Part shown: in pieces, positions 18,885-26,498 of the stretch | Layout: each line of letters begins with the position of its first letter | Position numbering within the stretch: the stretch's first letter is position 1 | Assembly (NCBI RefSeq): GCF_031453675.1 | Contig: NZ_JAVIZX010000001.1 | Location: 3,680,001-3,744,000 of the forward strand | Reading direction: 5' to 3' | DNA: 64,000 nt | Origin: Paracidovorax wautersii | GTDB lineage: Bacteria > Pseudomonadota > Gammaproteobacteria > Burkholderiales > Burkholderiaceae_C | Program-made: the position numbers and the translations under genes | Notes under the pieces: model-generated | The model's database searches: none | What the model was told of the DNA's origin: nothing | What the model saw: the letters and a program-made list of their open reading frames with translations, nothing else

Positions 18885-19445
18885 TCATTCCACCTGGCGC
18901 GCGTCCACCATGCGGTAGAACAGCCCGTACTGGTCGTCCAGCAGCGTGAAGAACTTGCCCTCCACGACGACCGGCTCCAGCGAATAACGCACGGGCGAAC
19001 GGGCCTTCACCTCGATCATGCTCTCGGGCCCGCCGGGAATGCAGAACGCGCAGGTCAGCGGCACCGAGGTCAGCAGGAAATGCTTCTGCCCCGGCTTGGT
19101 ATCCATGGGCACCATGAAGCCCTGCACGCGCTGCACGGTCTTGTCGAGCGCCTTCTGCTCGGCATTGAAGACGGGCTCGATGCGCGTCTTCAGGGTTTTC
19201 TTGTCGAGGTTGGTGAGCGTGGACCAGGCCACCACGTCGGCCCGCTGGGGCAGCGGCTTGATCGGGCTCTGGGGGCTGTGGTAACCCGCGCCCTGCCCGG
19301 CCGGCAACCCGCCGGCCACCGGAGGCGACAGCACGGGCGCGCCCGGCGCCTGGGCCGCTGCCGGCTGGCTGCCGGCTTCTGCCGCCAGGACGGCAAGCAG
19401 GGCGACGACGGCCAGGGGGCGGCGAGGGAGGGACAAGGTCATCAT
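18885..19445 (-). CDS. DUF3299 domain secreted protein in the zinc cluster
   Basis: The 186-residue protein has a signal peptide (MMTLSLPRRPLAVVALLAVL...AAAQA) and the DUF3299 core: VQGFMVPMDTKPGQKHFLL and the motif PLTCAFCIPGGPESMIEV with a CxxC. Members of this family are encoded next to FtsX-type ABC transporters in zinc-repressed operons such as PA4063-PA4066 of Pseudomonas aeruginosa. The CxxC could bind a metal or form a redox pair. The start at 19445 is used because the upstream extension is not signal-like. Role in zinc handling is inference. Confidence 0.8.
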   Translation of the reverse strand: MMTLSLPRRPLAVVALLAVLAAEAGSQPAAAQAPGAPVLSPPVAGGLPAGQGAGYHSPQSPIKPLPQRADVVAWSTLTNLDKKTLKTRIEPVFNAEQKALDKTVQRVQGFMVPMDTKPGQKHFLLTSVPLTCAFCIPGGPESMIEVKARSPVRYSLEPVVVEGKFFTLLDDQYGLFYRMVDARQVE

Positions 19446-19512
19446 GGACGGGCTCCGAAAAACGAGGAATGCGCTGGCGCAAGCACGCACGCCAGGGCAC
19501 GCCTCAGGGGTT

Positions 19513-19770
19513 TCAGTGGACGTGGCGCATGCCGCAGTACTTGCCAATGGCGAGATTCTTGCAGGCGGCCTGCAGTTCCTTCTGGCACTGGTCGTGGCCC
19601 TTGCCCGACTCCAGGCACTTGACGGCGGCCTCGTGCGCGGCGGCCATGGCGCGGTGGCGTTCGATGTCAGCCTGGGTTTCCTTGTCGCTGTGGCCTTGCG
19701 CGTGGGCGGCAGAGGTCAGGGCGAGCAGCGGTGCCAGCACCAGGGCGGAGAGCAAGGATTTCTGGATCAT
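19513..19770 (-). CDS. Small secreted Cys/His-containing protein in the zinc cluster
   Basis: This 85-residue protein starts MIQKSLLSALVLAPLLALTS with a clear signal peptide cleaved near AHAQ. The mature part is about 60 residues of mostly helical, charged sequence with four Cys (VKCLESG, HDQCQKE, AACKNL, KYCGM) and a His-ended tail MRHVH. It lies between the ABC permease and the DUF3299 gene on the same strand. The Cys spacing (about 10-15 residues, paired) suggests two disulfides in the periplasm. It is not a family recognised with confidence; a metal-related role is inferred from its neighbours. Confidence 0.7.
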   Translation of the reverse strand: MIQKSLLSALVLAPLLALTSAAHAQGHSDKETQADIERHRAMAAAHEAAVKCLESGKGHDQCQKELQAACKNLAIGKYCGMRHVH

Positions 19771-19830
19771 GGAAAACGTCCTTTCAATGGGAGGGATGGA
19801 AACGGTAGGGCGCGCAGTGCCACGCATCCA

Positions 19831-21075
19831 CTAGGGCTGCGACAGCAGCTGCGCCACATCGACGCGGTAGGCCTGCACGGCGGGCACCAGGGCGGCCACG
19901 GCGGCCACGCCCGCAGCCAGCGCCGGCACGGCCCATTCCTGCGGCAGCCACACGGCGCCGGACACGGGCATGGCGTTCTGCGCCTGCAGCAGCTGCCCCA
20001 CCAGGGCCGTGAGCGCATGGCCGCCGGCCAGGCCCAGCAGGCTGGCCAGCAGCGCCAGCCACAGCGCTTCGCACAGCAGCAGGCTGCCGACGCGCGCCGG
20101 CGGGGCGCCGAGCATGCGCAGCATGGCCAGATCGGCCCGGCGCTCGCGCACCGCATTCCACAGGGCGATGAAAACGCTCAGCGCCGCCACGCCCAGCAGC
20201 ACGCCGCCCAGGGCGCGCAGCACGTCGGCGCCCACGCCCAACAGCCGCACCAGGCGGGTGATCTCAATGGCCGGGGCGGCGGCCTGCATGGGGGTGTTGG
20301 CGTTGATAGTGCGCGGCAGGGTCACCGCCGCCAGTGGCGTGCGGTAGCGCACCAGGGCCAGGGTCACTTCGCGCTCTTCGCGCAGCACGGCCAGGTCTTC
20401 GGGGTCGTCGGCCTGCGCCGTTTCATGCACCTGCCAGACCGACTCGGTGGACGTGAGCACCAGGCGGTCGATGACACAGCCGCAGGGGGCGAGCACGCCA
20501 GAGACGGTGTAGGGATGGTCCCCGTGGGCGTGGCCGCCGCCCGCCAGCCCGTGGCTGCCCACGAACTGCCGTCCCACCAGCGGCCCGCCGGGCGCCGCGC
20601 TGGGTGAGCCTTGTGCCATGGCGCGCGCCACGGTGGCGCCGAGCACGGCCTGCATCGGCGCCTGCCACATCGCGCCCTCCGCCATCGTGGCCTGGTAATG
20701 GGCGGGGTATTCGGGCGTGGTGCCGACGATCCGGTAGCCGGCAAAGCTGTCGCCCAGGCTGAGCGGAATCGCCTGCGCCACCTGGGGGTTGCTGCGCAGC
20801 GCCTCGAAATCCGCCAAGGCGATATTGCCCGGCGGCACATCGATGTGGAACACGCCCGCGAGGATGAGCTGCAGCGGGCTGCCCTTGGCTCCGACGACCA
20901 GGTCGATGCCCTGCACGTCGCGCTCGAAAGCCTGGTCGATCTGCGTGCTGACCTGCAGCACCAGCGTGATGGCGGCCAGGCCCAGCGTCAGCAGCAGCAG
21001 GTTGAGCGCTGCGGCGAGCGGCCGGGACCACAGATAGCGCCAGGACAGCGCGGCGATGGAAACTATGCTTTTCAT
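19831..21075 (-). CDS. ABC transporter permease (FtsX/MacB-like) of the zinc cluster
   Basis: The 414-residue protein has one N-terminal transmembrane helix, a large periplasmic region (about 45-270) and three C-terminal helices with the FtsX motif VRERRADLAMLRMLGA. The periplasmic domain contains a His-rich loop, GGGHAHGDHPY, and two Cys in APCGCVID, both possible zinc ligands. FtsX-type permeases usually act as mechanotransmission or lipoprotein-export devices rather than importers. The ATG at 21075 lies inside a palindromic repeat copy that also encodes the C-terminus of the preceding ATPase. It resembles PA4065-type proteins. Confidence 0.87.
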   Translation of the reverse strand: MKSIVSIAALSWRYLWSRPLAAALNLLLLTLGLAAITLVLQVSTQIDQAFERDVQGIDLVVGAKGSPLQLILAGVFHIDVPPGNIALADFEALRSNPQVAQAIPLSLGDSFAGYRIVGTTPEYPAHYQATMAEGAMWQAPMQAVLGATVARAMAQGSPSAAPGGPLVGRQFVGSHGLAGGGHAHGDHPYTVSGVLAPCGCVIDRLVLTSTESVWQVHETAQADDPEDLAVLREEREVTLALVRYRTPLAAVTLPRTINANTPMQAAAPAIEITRLVRLLGVGADVLRALGGVLLGVAALSVFIALWNAVRERRADLAMLRMLGAPPARVGSLLLCEALWLALLASLLGLAGGHALTALVGQLLQAQNAMPVSGAVWLPQEWAVPALAAGVAAVAALVPAVQAYRVDVAQLLSQP

Positions 21076-21125
21076 AGCTACTCGCGCTTGTCAGACAAGG
21101 GCTCCAGGCCATTTTGGCTTGCAAC
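21063..21125 (+). repeat. Dispersed palindromic element, copy 4 (ATPase/permease junction)
   Basis: This copy (TTCATAGCTACTCGCGCTTG then AAGGGCTCCAGGCC and TTTTGGCTTG) covers the last dozen codons of the ABC ATPase gene, its stop, and the start codon of the permease gene, all read on the opposite strand. Here the frame through the element differs from that in waaA and pgeF, so the peptide differs (SQNGLEPLSDKRE). Confidence 0.8.
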
Positions 21126-21773
21126 CGCATCCAGCGACAGGGTCTGCGTGCCCGCCTGGCGCTGCAGCCACCGCGCAGCGCGCTGATCGTGGGTGGCAAC
21201 GACCAGGGTGGCGCCGCAGGCCGCAGCGCTCTCCTGCAGCAGGGCCAGGGCCGCCGCGGCGGAGGCGTCGTCCAAACTGGCCGTCGGCTCGTCGGCCAGG
21301 AGCACCCGGGGTTGCAGCAGCACGGCCCGCGCCAGCGCCACGCGCTGCGCCTGCCCGCCCGACAACTCGTGCGGGCGCCGGCCGGACAGCGCGGCCAGAT
21401 CCAGACGCTGCAGCGCGGCCCGGATGGCGGCGTCATCCACCACCCGCCCTGCGGCGAAGAAAGGCAGCGACAGGTTGCCGGCCACCGTCAAGGCGGCGCT
21501 CAGGTGCAGCCGCTGCGGCAGGAAACCGACGCTCGCGGCCCGCCAGACATCGCGCCGCGCCGCGGGCAAGGCCGCCAGATCCTGGCCTGCCACCTCCAGC
21601 GTGCCCTGCGCAGGCGTGCGCAGCCCGGCCACCAGCGCCAGCCAGGTCGACTTGCCGGCGCCGGAACGGCCTTGCAGCAGCAGCCGGCCGCCTTGCGGCA
21701 CGTCCACATCGGGAAACCGCAGCGTCTGCGGCGTGCCGCGGTAGGCGAAGGAGAGCGCGTGGGTACGGATCAT
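21078..21773 (-). CDS. ABC transporter ATP-binding protein of the zinc cluster (LolD/MacB type)
   Basis: The 231-residue ATPase has Walker A GRSGAGKST, the signature LSGGQAQRVALARA, Walker B VLLADEPTASLD and the switch His in VATHD, in the order of the LolD/MacB/FtsE subfamily. It should energise the FtsX-like permease encoded 2 bp downstream. Its ATG (21773) overlaps the stop of zur (ATGA), so it is coupled to the regulator. The C-terminal SQNGLEPLSDKRE is encoded by an inserted palindromic repeat, so the native end may have been replaced. Analogy is to PA4064 of P. aeruginosa. Confidence 0.9.
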   Translation of the reverse strand: MIRTHALSFAYRGTPQTLRFPDVDVPQGGRLLLQGRSGAGKSTWLALVAGLRTPAQGTLEVAGQDLAALPAARRDVWRAASVGFLPQRLHLSAALTVAGNLSLPFFAAGRVVDDAAIRAALQRLDLAALSGRRPHELSGGQAQRVALARAVLLQPRVLLADEPTASLDDASAAAALALLQESAAACGATLVVATHDQRAARWLQRQAGTQTLSLDAVASQNGLEPLSDKRE

Positions 21774-22240
21774 GCGGCCGCACCGTCCGGATGGGCGCAG
21801 CCCGCGCACCGGCCGCGCACGGCGATATCCACCGCCAGATCCTGGTGGCCCGCGGAGGCCAGTGCCTTGAGCATCTGGCGCATGGCGCCCTGCATGCGCT
21901 CGGAGCCTTCGGCCAGGGCGAACTGCCGGTGGCAGTCGTCACATTCGAAATGGGGCGTAGGCCCTTCGGCATCCGCTGCGGCCAACGCGAAGCGGGCCAC
22001 CCGCTGGCTGTCCACCTGGCGGCGCAGCAGGCCGGCGGATGCCAGCCGGTCCAGCAGCCGGTAGACGGTGACACGGTTGACCGCCACGCCGTCGTGCACC
22101 AGTGCCGCCTCGACCTCGGACTCCGACCAGGACACGCCCGGCTGCGACTGCAGCAGGGCCAGTACTGCGCGCGTGGCCCGCGTGGAACGCAGGCCGGGCG
22201 GCAGAGTCAAGGACGGGGGGAGAGGATGGGACCGGGGCAT
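21770..22240 (-). CDS. zur: Fur family regulator, probable zinc uptake regulator
   Basis: The 156-residue protein has a Fur-type winged helix (RVTVYRLLDRLASAGLLRR), the metal-binding motif HFECDDCH and a second CxxC in RGRCAGC, which hold the structural zinc. The order and the GHQDLAVDIAVRGRCAGC tail fit Zur more than Fur. It heads a same-strand cluster of ABC transporter, small secreted proteins and a ZnuD-like receptor. A 10+5+10 bp near-palindrome just upstream of the start could be its autoregulatory site. Assignment as Zur rests on context and Cys pattern. Confidence 0.82.
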   Translation of the reverse strand: MPRSHPLPPSLTLPPGLRSTRATRAVLALLQSQPGVSWSESEVEAALVHDGVAVNRVTVYRLLDRLASAGLLRRQVDSQRVARFALAAADAEGPTPHFECDDCHRQFALAEGSERMQGAMRQMLKALASAGHQDLAVDIAVRGRCAGCAHPDGAAA

Positions 22241-22250
22241 CGGGCGCAGA

Positions 22251-22275
22251 GATAACGCAATCGGGTTGCATTATC
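22251..22275. promoter_or_regulatory. Candidate Zur box upstream of zur
   Basis: GATAACGCAA (22251-22260) and TTGCATTATC (22266-22275) form inverted arms with one mismatch, separated by five bases, ending 11 bp before the zur start codon. The AT-containing palindrome stands out in GC-rich sequence and would let Zur repress the whole cluster. Confidence 0.5.
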
Positions 22276-22373
22276 GCCGCATATGGCCGGTGTCTCGCTG
22301 CTCCCGGCGTATCGGGATGCGTATCGCGAGGCCACAACGGTGCCCGCCCTGCCCCGCGGCACCGCCGTGTGCG

Positions 22374-22916
22374 TCAGGCGTCCGGCTTCAGGTGGTGGGC
22401 GAAGGTCTTGCGAAACTTCTCCACCTTAGGTCCCACCACGAAGGCGCAGTAGCCCTGGTTCGGGTGGTTGGCAAAGTAATCCTGGTGGTAGGCCTCTGCC
22501 GGCCAGTAGCTGCGCAGCGGTTCCAGTTCGGTCACCACCGGGGCGCCGAAGAGCTGGTCTTGGCCAATCTGGCGCAGCAGCTCTTCGGCGACCTGCCTGT
22601 GGGCCGGATCGCTGTAGTAGATGCCGCTGCGGTACTGCGTGCCGACGTCGTTGCCCTGGCGGTTGAGCGTGGTCGGGTCGTGGGTGGCGAAGAAGATCTC
22701 CAGGATCTCGCGCACGCCGATCACCGCGGGGGCGAACGTGAGCTTCACCACCTCGGCGTGGCCCGTGGTGCCGGTGCAGATCTGTTCATAGGTCGGGGCT
22801 GGCAGGTCGCCGTTGGCGTAGCCGCTTTCTACGTCGGTGATGCCGCGCACCCGGTCGAACACCGCCTCGGTGCACCAGAAACACCCACCGCCCAGGGTGA
22901 TCGTCTGCTCGCTCAT
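22374..22916 (-). CDS. msrA: Peptide-methionine (S)-S-oxide reductase
   Basis: This 180-residue protein repairs oxidised methionine (S-epimer). It has the catalytic motif GGGCFWCTEAVFD with Cys12, the YANGDLPAPTYEQICTGTTGHAE stretch and THDPTTLNRQGNDVGTQYRS, all diagnostic. Length and start (MSEQTITLGG) match the family. It is alone on its strand and divergent from a TetR regulator. The only other Cys after the catalytic pair is well separated, so thioredoxin recycling probably uses the YCAFV cysteine near the C-terminus. Confidence 0.96.
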   Translation of the reverse strand: MSEQTITLGGGCFWCTEAVFDRVRGITDVESGYANGDLPAPTYEQICTGTTGHAEVVKLTFAPAVIGVREILEIFFATHDPTTLNRQGNDVGTQYRSGIYYSDPAHRQVAEELLRQIGQDQLFGAPVVTELEPLRSYWPAEAYHQDYFANHPNQGYCAFVVGPKVEKFRKTFAHHLKPDA

Positions 22917-22997
22917 GGTCCGTTTCCTGCAAAGTCGTGTGATGCGGCCATTATGAAAGCGGCCCGCAATTGACGCTCCCGGACGGGATTGCTACAT

Positions 22998-23015
22998 TAC
23001 TAACCAGTCAGTCAT
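22998..23015. promoter_or_regulatory. Possible TetR operator
   Basis: ACTAACCAGTCAGTCATT, with a CAGT-CAGT repeat, is located just upstream of the tetR-type start (23023) in the msrA/tetR gap. Similar TGACTGACTGGTTAGT sequences precede autoregulated TetR genes in other proteobacteria. Weak evidence. Confidence 0.3.
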
Positions 23016-23022
23016 TAACGAG

Positions 23023-23691
23023 ATGCCATCCAGTTCCCCCTCCTCCGCACCGGCGACGGAAGCCGCCCCGAAGCGAGGCCGCCGCAAGGAGGCCCGCCCC
23101 GGCGAGCTGCTGAGTGCGGCGCTGGACCTGTTCGTCGAGAAGGGGTTCGCCGCCACCAAGGTCGAAGAAGTCGCCGCGCGGGCGGGCGTCTCCAAGGGCA
23201 CGCTGTTTCTCTACTTTCCCAGCAAGGAAGAGCTGTTCAAGGAGGTGGTGCGCCGCAACATCGCCGACCGCTTCGTGGAGTGGGATCTGGAGCTGGAAGC
23301 CTACGAGGACAACACCTCCGAACTGCTGCGCTACTGCTTTGCCACCTGGTGGGAGCACGTGGGCGCCACCAAGGCCGGCGCGCTCGACAAGCTGATGCTC
23401 AGCGAAGCCAACAATTTCCCCGAACTGGCCCGGTTCTACCGCCAGGAAGTGGTGGAGCCGGCCCGTGATCTGGTCCGCCGCATCCTGCAGCGCGGCATGG
23501 AGCGCGGCGAGTTCCGGCGCATGGATCTCGAGTACGCCGTCTACCTGGTCGAGGCCCCTCTCGCCTTCCTGATGATGTGGCAGCACTCCTTCGGGCTGTG
23601 CATGCCCGACGCCGACCGGTTTTCTCCCCAGGAGTACATCCGTGTCCAGGTGGACAACATCCTGCTGGGCCTGGCCACCCGGCCAGCCTAA
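23023..23691 (+). CDS. TetR/AcrR family transcriptional regulator
   Basis: The 222-residue protein has a disordered Ser/Pro/Ala N-terminus, then a TetR helix-turn-helix (LFVEKGFAATKVEEVAARAGVSKGTLFLYFPSKEELF) and a helical ligand domain. It is followed on the same strand by pcm, a rhodanese gene and a TolC-type gene, so it may repress efflux components, although no RND pump genes are in the window. The start ATG has only a weak GAG upstream. The ligand is unknown. Confidence 0.9.
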   Translation: MPSSSPSSAPATEAAPKRGRRKEARPGELLSAALDLFVEKGFAATKVEEVAARAGVSKGTLFLYFPSKEELFKEVVRRNIADRFVEWDLELEAYEDNTSELLRYCFATWWEHVGATKAGALDKLMLSEANNFPELARFYRQEVVEPARDLVRRILQRGMERGEFRRMDLEYAVYLVEAPLAFLMMWQHSFGLCMPDADRFSPQEYIRVQVDNILLGLATRPA

Positions 23692-23736
23692 AATCAGCGG
23701 TTTGTCTGAACAGCGATACGACCTCCGGAGTACCCC

Positions 23737-24447
23737 ATGAACATGCCTCTGAACACGTCCGCCGATATTGGCGACCCCGTCGCGCAAGCCCGATACAACA
23801 TGATCGAGCAGCAGATCCGCCCGTGGAACGTGCTCGATCCGCTGGTGCTGGAGCTGCTGTCCATCGTGCGCCGCGAGGACTTCGTGCCGCCGGCCTACCG
23901 CGGCATGGCCTTCATGGACACCGAAATCCCCCTCAACGGCTCCACCGAAGAGGCCGTGCGCCTGGGCCAGGTCATGCTGGCACCGCGCGTCGAGGCGCGC
24001 CTGCTGCAGGACCTGCAGGTCAAGCCCACCGACCGCGTGCTCGAAATCGGCGCCGGCTCGGGCTACATGGCCGCGCTGCTGGCATACCGCGCCGAGCGCG
24101 TGGTGACGCTGGAGATCGTTCCCGATCTGGTGGAGTTCGCCCGTGAGAACCTGCGCAGCGCTGGCGTGCACAACGTCGACGTACGCCAGGCCGACGGTGC
24201 CCTGGAGCAGACCGCGGACGGTCCGTTCGACGTGATCGTGCTCAGCGGCTCCGTGGCCGAAGTGCCGCAGCAGCTGCTGTCCCAGCTGCGCGATGGCGGC
24301 CGGCTGGCGGCCGTCGTGGGCAGCGAGCCGATGATGCGCGCCACCTTCGTGCGCCGTACCGGCGACCGCTTCGAGACGACCACGCCCTGGGACACCATCG
24401 CTCCGCGCCTGCAGAGCTTCCCCGAGCCGTCCCGCTTCACCTTCTGA
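23737..24447 (+). CDS. pcm: Protein-L-isoaspartate O-methyltransferase family protein
   Basis: The 236-residue protein has the SAM-binding motif VLEIGAGSGYMAALLA and the PCMT signatures MIEQQIRPWNVLD, VRREDFVPPAYRGMAF and EIPLNGSTEE. Classical PCMT repairs isoaspartyl residues. The residues around the substrate site (PRVEARLLQDL instead of the usual QPYIVA..T) suggest a divergent subgroup that is common before tolC in Burkholderiales and whose substrate is not proven. AGTACCCC rather than a strong SD precedes the ATG. It is followed by a rhodanese gene after 24 bp. Confidence 0.88.
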   Translation: MNMPLNTSADIGDPVAQARYNMIEQQIRPWNVLDPLVLELLSIVRREDFVPPAYRGMAFMDTEIPLNGSTEEAVRLGQVMLAPRVEARLLQDLQVKPTDRVLEIGAGSGYMAALLAYRAERVVTLEIVPDLVEFARENLRSAGVHNVDVRQADGALEQTADGPFDVIVLSGSVAEVPQQLLSQLRDGGRLAAVVGSEPMMRATFVRRTGDRFETTTPWDTIAPRLQSFPEPSRFTF

Positions 24448-24471
24448 CCCCGTCCTTCTGGAAGCACCCGC

Positions 24472-24813
24472 ATGATCGACCACGTTCGCCCCGCCCAGCT
24501 CGCCGACTGGCTGGCCGCCACCCCTGAAGGCAGCCGCCCGGTGGTGCTGGATGTGCGCGAACCGTGGGAACTGCAGACCGCCAGCGTGTCTCCCGAAGGC
24601 TTCGAGCTTGCCGCCATTCCCATGGGCCAGTTGCCCGAGCGGCTGGCCGAGCTCGATCCAGCCCGCCCCATCGCCTGCCTGTGCCACCACGGCATGCGCA
24701 GCCTGCGGGTCGCACAGTTTCTGGAACACCACGGTTACGAGCAGATCGCCAACATCACCGGTGGCATCGACGCCTGGTCGCACGAGCGCGACCCGGCCGT
24801 CCCGCGCTACTGA
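24472..24813 (+). CDS. Rhodanese-like domain protein
   Basis: This 113-residue single-domain rhodanese has the acidic motif VVLDVREPWELQTA and the active-site loop CHHGMRSLRVAQFL, with the catalytic Cys as the first residue of the loop. Such proteins transfer sulfur from thiosulfate or persulfide donors to thiophilic acceptors such as cyanide or thiols. The gene is sandwiched between pcm and tolC with short gaps, an arrangement common in Burkholderiales, though no functional link is evident. Confidence 0.92.
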   Translation: MIDHVRPAQLADWLAATPEGSRPVVLDVREPWELQTASVSPEGFELAAIPMGQLPERLAELDPARPIACLCHHGMRSLRVAQFLEHHGYEQIANITGGIDAWSHERDPAVPRY

Positions 24814-24857
24814 GGGATGGGCTGGCGCCCGATCACGCAGACCTTCCGAAGGACTTC

Positions 24858-26276
24858 ATGACCCACCGCAAGCGGCTCTCTGTCGCGCTGCCAGCGCGCG
24901 CGCTTCACGGCCTCCGGCCCCCGCACAGCCTCGCCAAACGCCGGTCCGCCCTCGGGCGGCTGGACTGGGCGGCGGCGCTGGCTTTCCTCCTGCTGGGCAG
25001 CATGCCGGTCCAGGCGCAGAGCCTGTCGCAGCTGGTCGAATGGGCGCGAGCCTACGACGCGCCGTGGCAGGCCGCCCGGTCGCAATACGACGCCACCGTC
25101 AGCCGCGCCGAGCAGGCCCGTGCCGGGCTGCTGCCCAGCGTCGGGCTCACCGGCAGCGCCTCGTACGCCCATACGGATGTCAACCGGCCGCCGCTGGACC
25201 TGAGCGCGCCGTCCCAGTCGGCCGGCCTGCAGGCCTCGCAGCCGCTGTACCGCCCGGCCAACCGCATCACTTTCGAGCAGGGCCAGCGCAGTATCGAGCT
25301 GGCCCAGGCCCAGCTGGACGCTGCCAGCCAGGACCTGCTGGTGCGCGTCAGCCAGGCCTACTTCGACGTGCTGTCCGCACAGGACACGCTGGGCGTATTG
25401 CAGGTACAGAAAGCCGCCGTGTCGGAACAGCGGGCGTCCGCGCAGCGCAATTTCGAACTGGGCAACGCCACCATCACCGACACGCACGAGGCCCAGGCCC
25501 GCTACGACCTGGTCACTGCGCAGGAAATCGCCGCCACCAACGAATTGCAGGTCCGCCGCCTGGCGCTGGACCAGATCGTGGGCCGCCCCGCCGTCGCCCC
25601 CCTGCCCCTCGCGCAGCCCGTGCGCCTGCCGCCGGTGTTGCCGGCGGACGTGAACGCGTGGGTGCGCCGCGCCGAGGAACAGCAGCCCCAGGTGCGGCAG
25701 GCCACCGTGGCCCTGGACGTGGCACGGCTGGAGACCCGCAAGGCCGAGACCGGTCACCTGCCAACGGTGGACCTGCAGGCCGGCTACGCCGTCCAGCGCA
25801 ACCCCAACGGTACGCCCACGATCCCCAACGTGAACTCCCGCGTGAAGAACGCGACGGTGGGCGTCTCCTTGAACCTGCCTCTGTTCGCCGGCTTTGCCGT
25901 ACAGAACCGCATCAAGGAGACCCTGTCGCTGGAAGACAAGGCCGTGGCCGATCTGGACAACGCGCGCCGCAGCGTGGCCCAGGCCGCCCGATCGGCGTAC
26001 TTCGGCGTGCAGTCCGGCACCAGCCAGGTCGCCGCGCTGGAGGCGGCCGAGGCTTCCAGCCGCAGCGCGCTGGAGGCCAACCAGCTCGGCTACCAGGTGG
26101 GCGTGCGCGTCAACATCGACGTGCTGAATGCACAGAGCCAGCTCTACCAGACGCAGCGCGACCTGGCCCAGGCGCGCTACAACGTGTTGCTGGTGTCGCT
26201 CAAGCTGCGCCAGGCGGCAGGCACGCTCACCGACGAGGATGTGCGCGCGCTGGACAGCCTGCTCGCCCGGCCGTAG
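24858..26276 (+). CDS. tolC: TolC family outer membrane efflux protein
   Basis: The 472-residue protein has an extended signal region (hydrophobic LDWAAALAFLLLGSMPVQAQ) and the two internally repeated OEP domains of TolC, rich in long coiled-coil helices. Family landmarks include SQAYFDVLSAQDTLGVLQ in repeat 1 and ARSAYFGVQSGTSQVAALEAA in repeat 2. GAAGGA precedes the ATG at 24858. It should form the trimeric outer-membrane duct for type I secretion or multidrug efflux. The signal sequence is unusually far from the start (about 35 residues of basic leader), so the true start may be downstream. Confidence 0.92.
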   Translation: MTHRKRLSVALPARALHGLRPPHSLAKRRSALGRLDWAAALAFLLLGSMPVQAQSLSQLVEWARAYDAPWQAARSQYDATVSRAEQARAGLLPSVGLTGSASYAHTDVNRPPLDLSAPSQSAGLQASQPLYRPANRITFEQGQRSIELAQAQLDAASQDLLVRVSQAYFDVLSAQDTLGVLQVQKAAVSEQRASAQRNFELGNATITDTHEAQARYDLVTAQEIAATNELQVRRLALDQIVGRPAVAPLPLAQPVRLPPVLPADVNAWVRRAEEQQPQVRQATVALDVARLETRKAETGHLPTVDLQAGYAVQRNPNGTPTIPNVNSRVKNATVGVSLNLPLFAGFAVQNRIKETLSLEDKAVADLDNARRSVAQAARSAYFGVQSGTSQVAALEAAEASSRSALEANQLGYQVGVRVNIDVLNAQSQLYQTQRDLAQARYNVLLVSLKLRQAAGTLTDEDVRALDSLLARP

Positions 26277-26334
26277 TGGCAGGGCCGGCCGGCGCGGGGC
26301 CGGGGCGCCTTAAAAGGCCGCGCCGCCCCGCGCT

Positions 26335-26400
26335 CGTCAAAACTCCTGTTTTTATAGCGCGCTGCGCTTGCCAGGCAAGGGCGACAAGCCCATTCGGCAT
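26335..26400 (+). repeat. Dispersed palindromic element, copy 5 (tolC/pat)
   Basis: TTTTTATAGCGCGCTGCGCTTG, then CCAGGCAAGGGCGACAAGCC, follows tolC. It has the TGCGCTTG..AAGGGC core shared with the other copies. It lies between the convergent tolC and pat genes. Confidence 0.75.
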
Positions 26401-26498
26401 GGAGTGGCGAACAGCGGCTTTCTAAGTGACCGCCACCGCCGCAAGCAAGCCGCTGGGACCGGTCATGCCATACCGATCCACGGCCCCGCTCCGCCCTC

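Noticed and set aside
23008-24783. A 591-codon minus-strand frame opposite tetR, pcm and the rhodanese gene
   Set aside because: It spans three well-supported genes and shows no family motifs.
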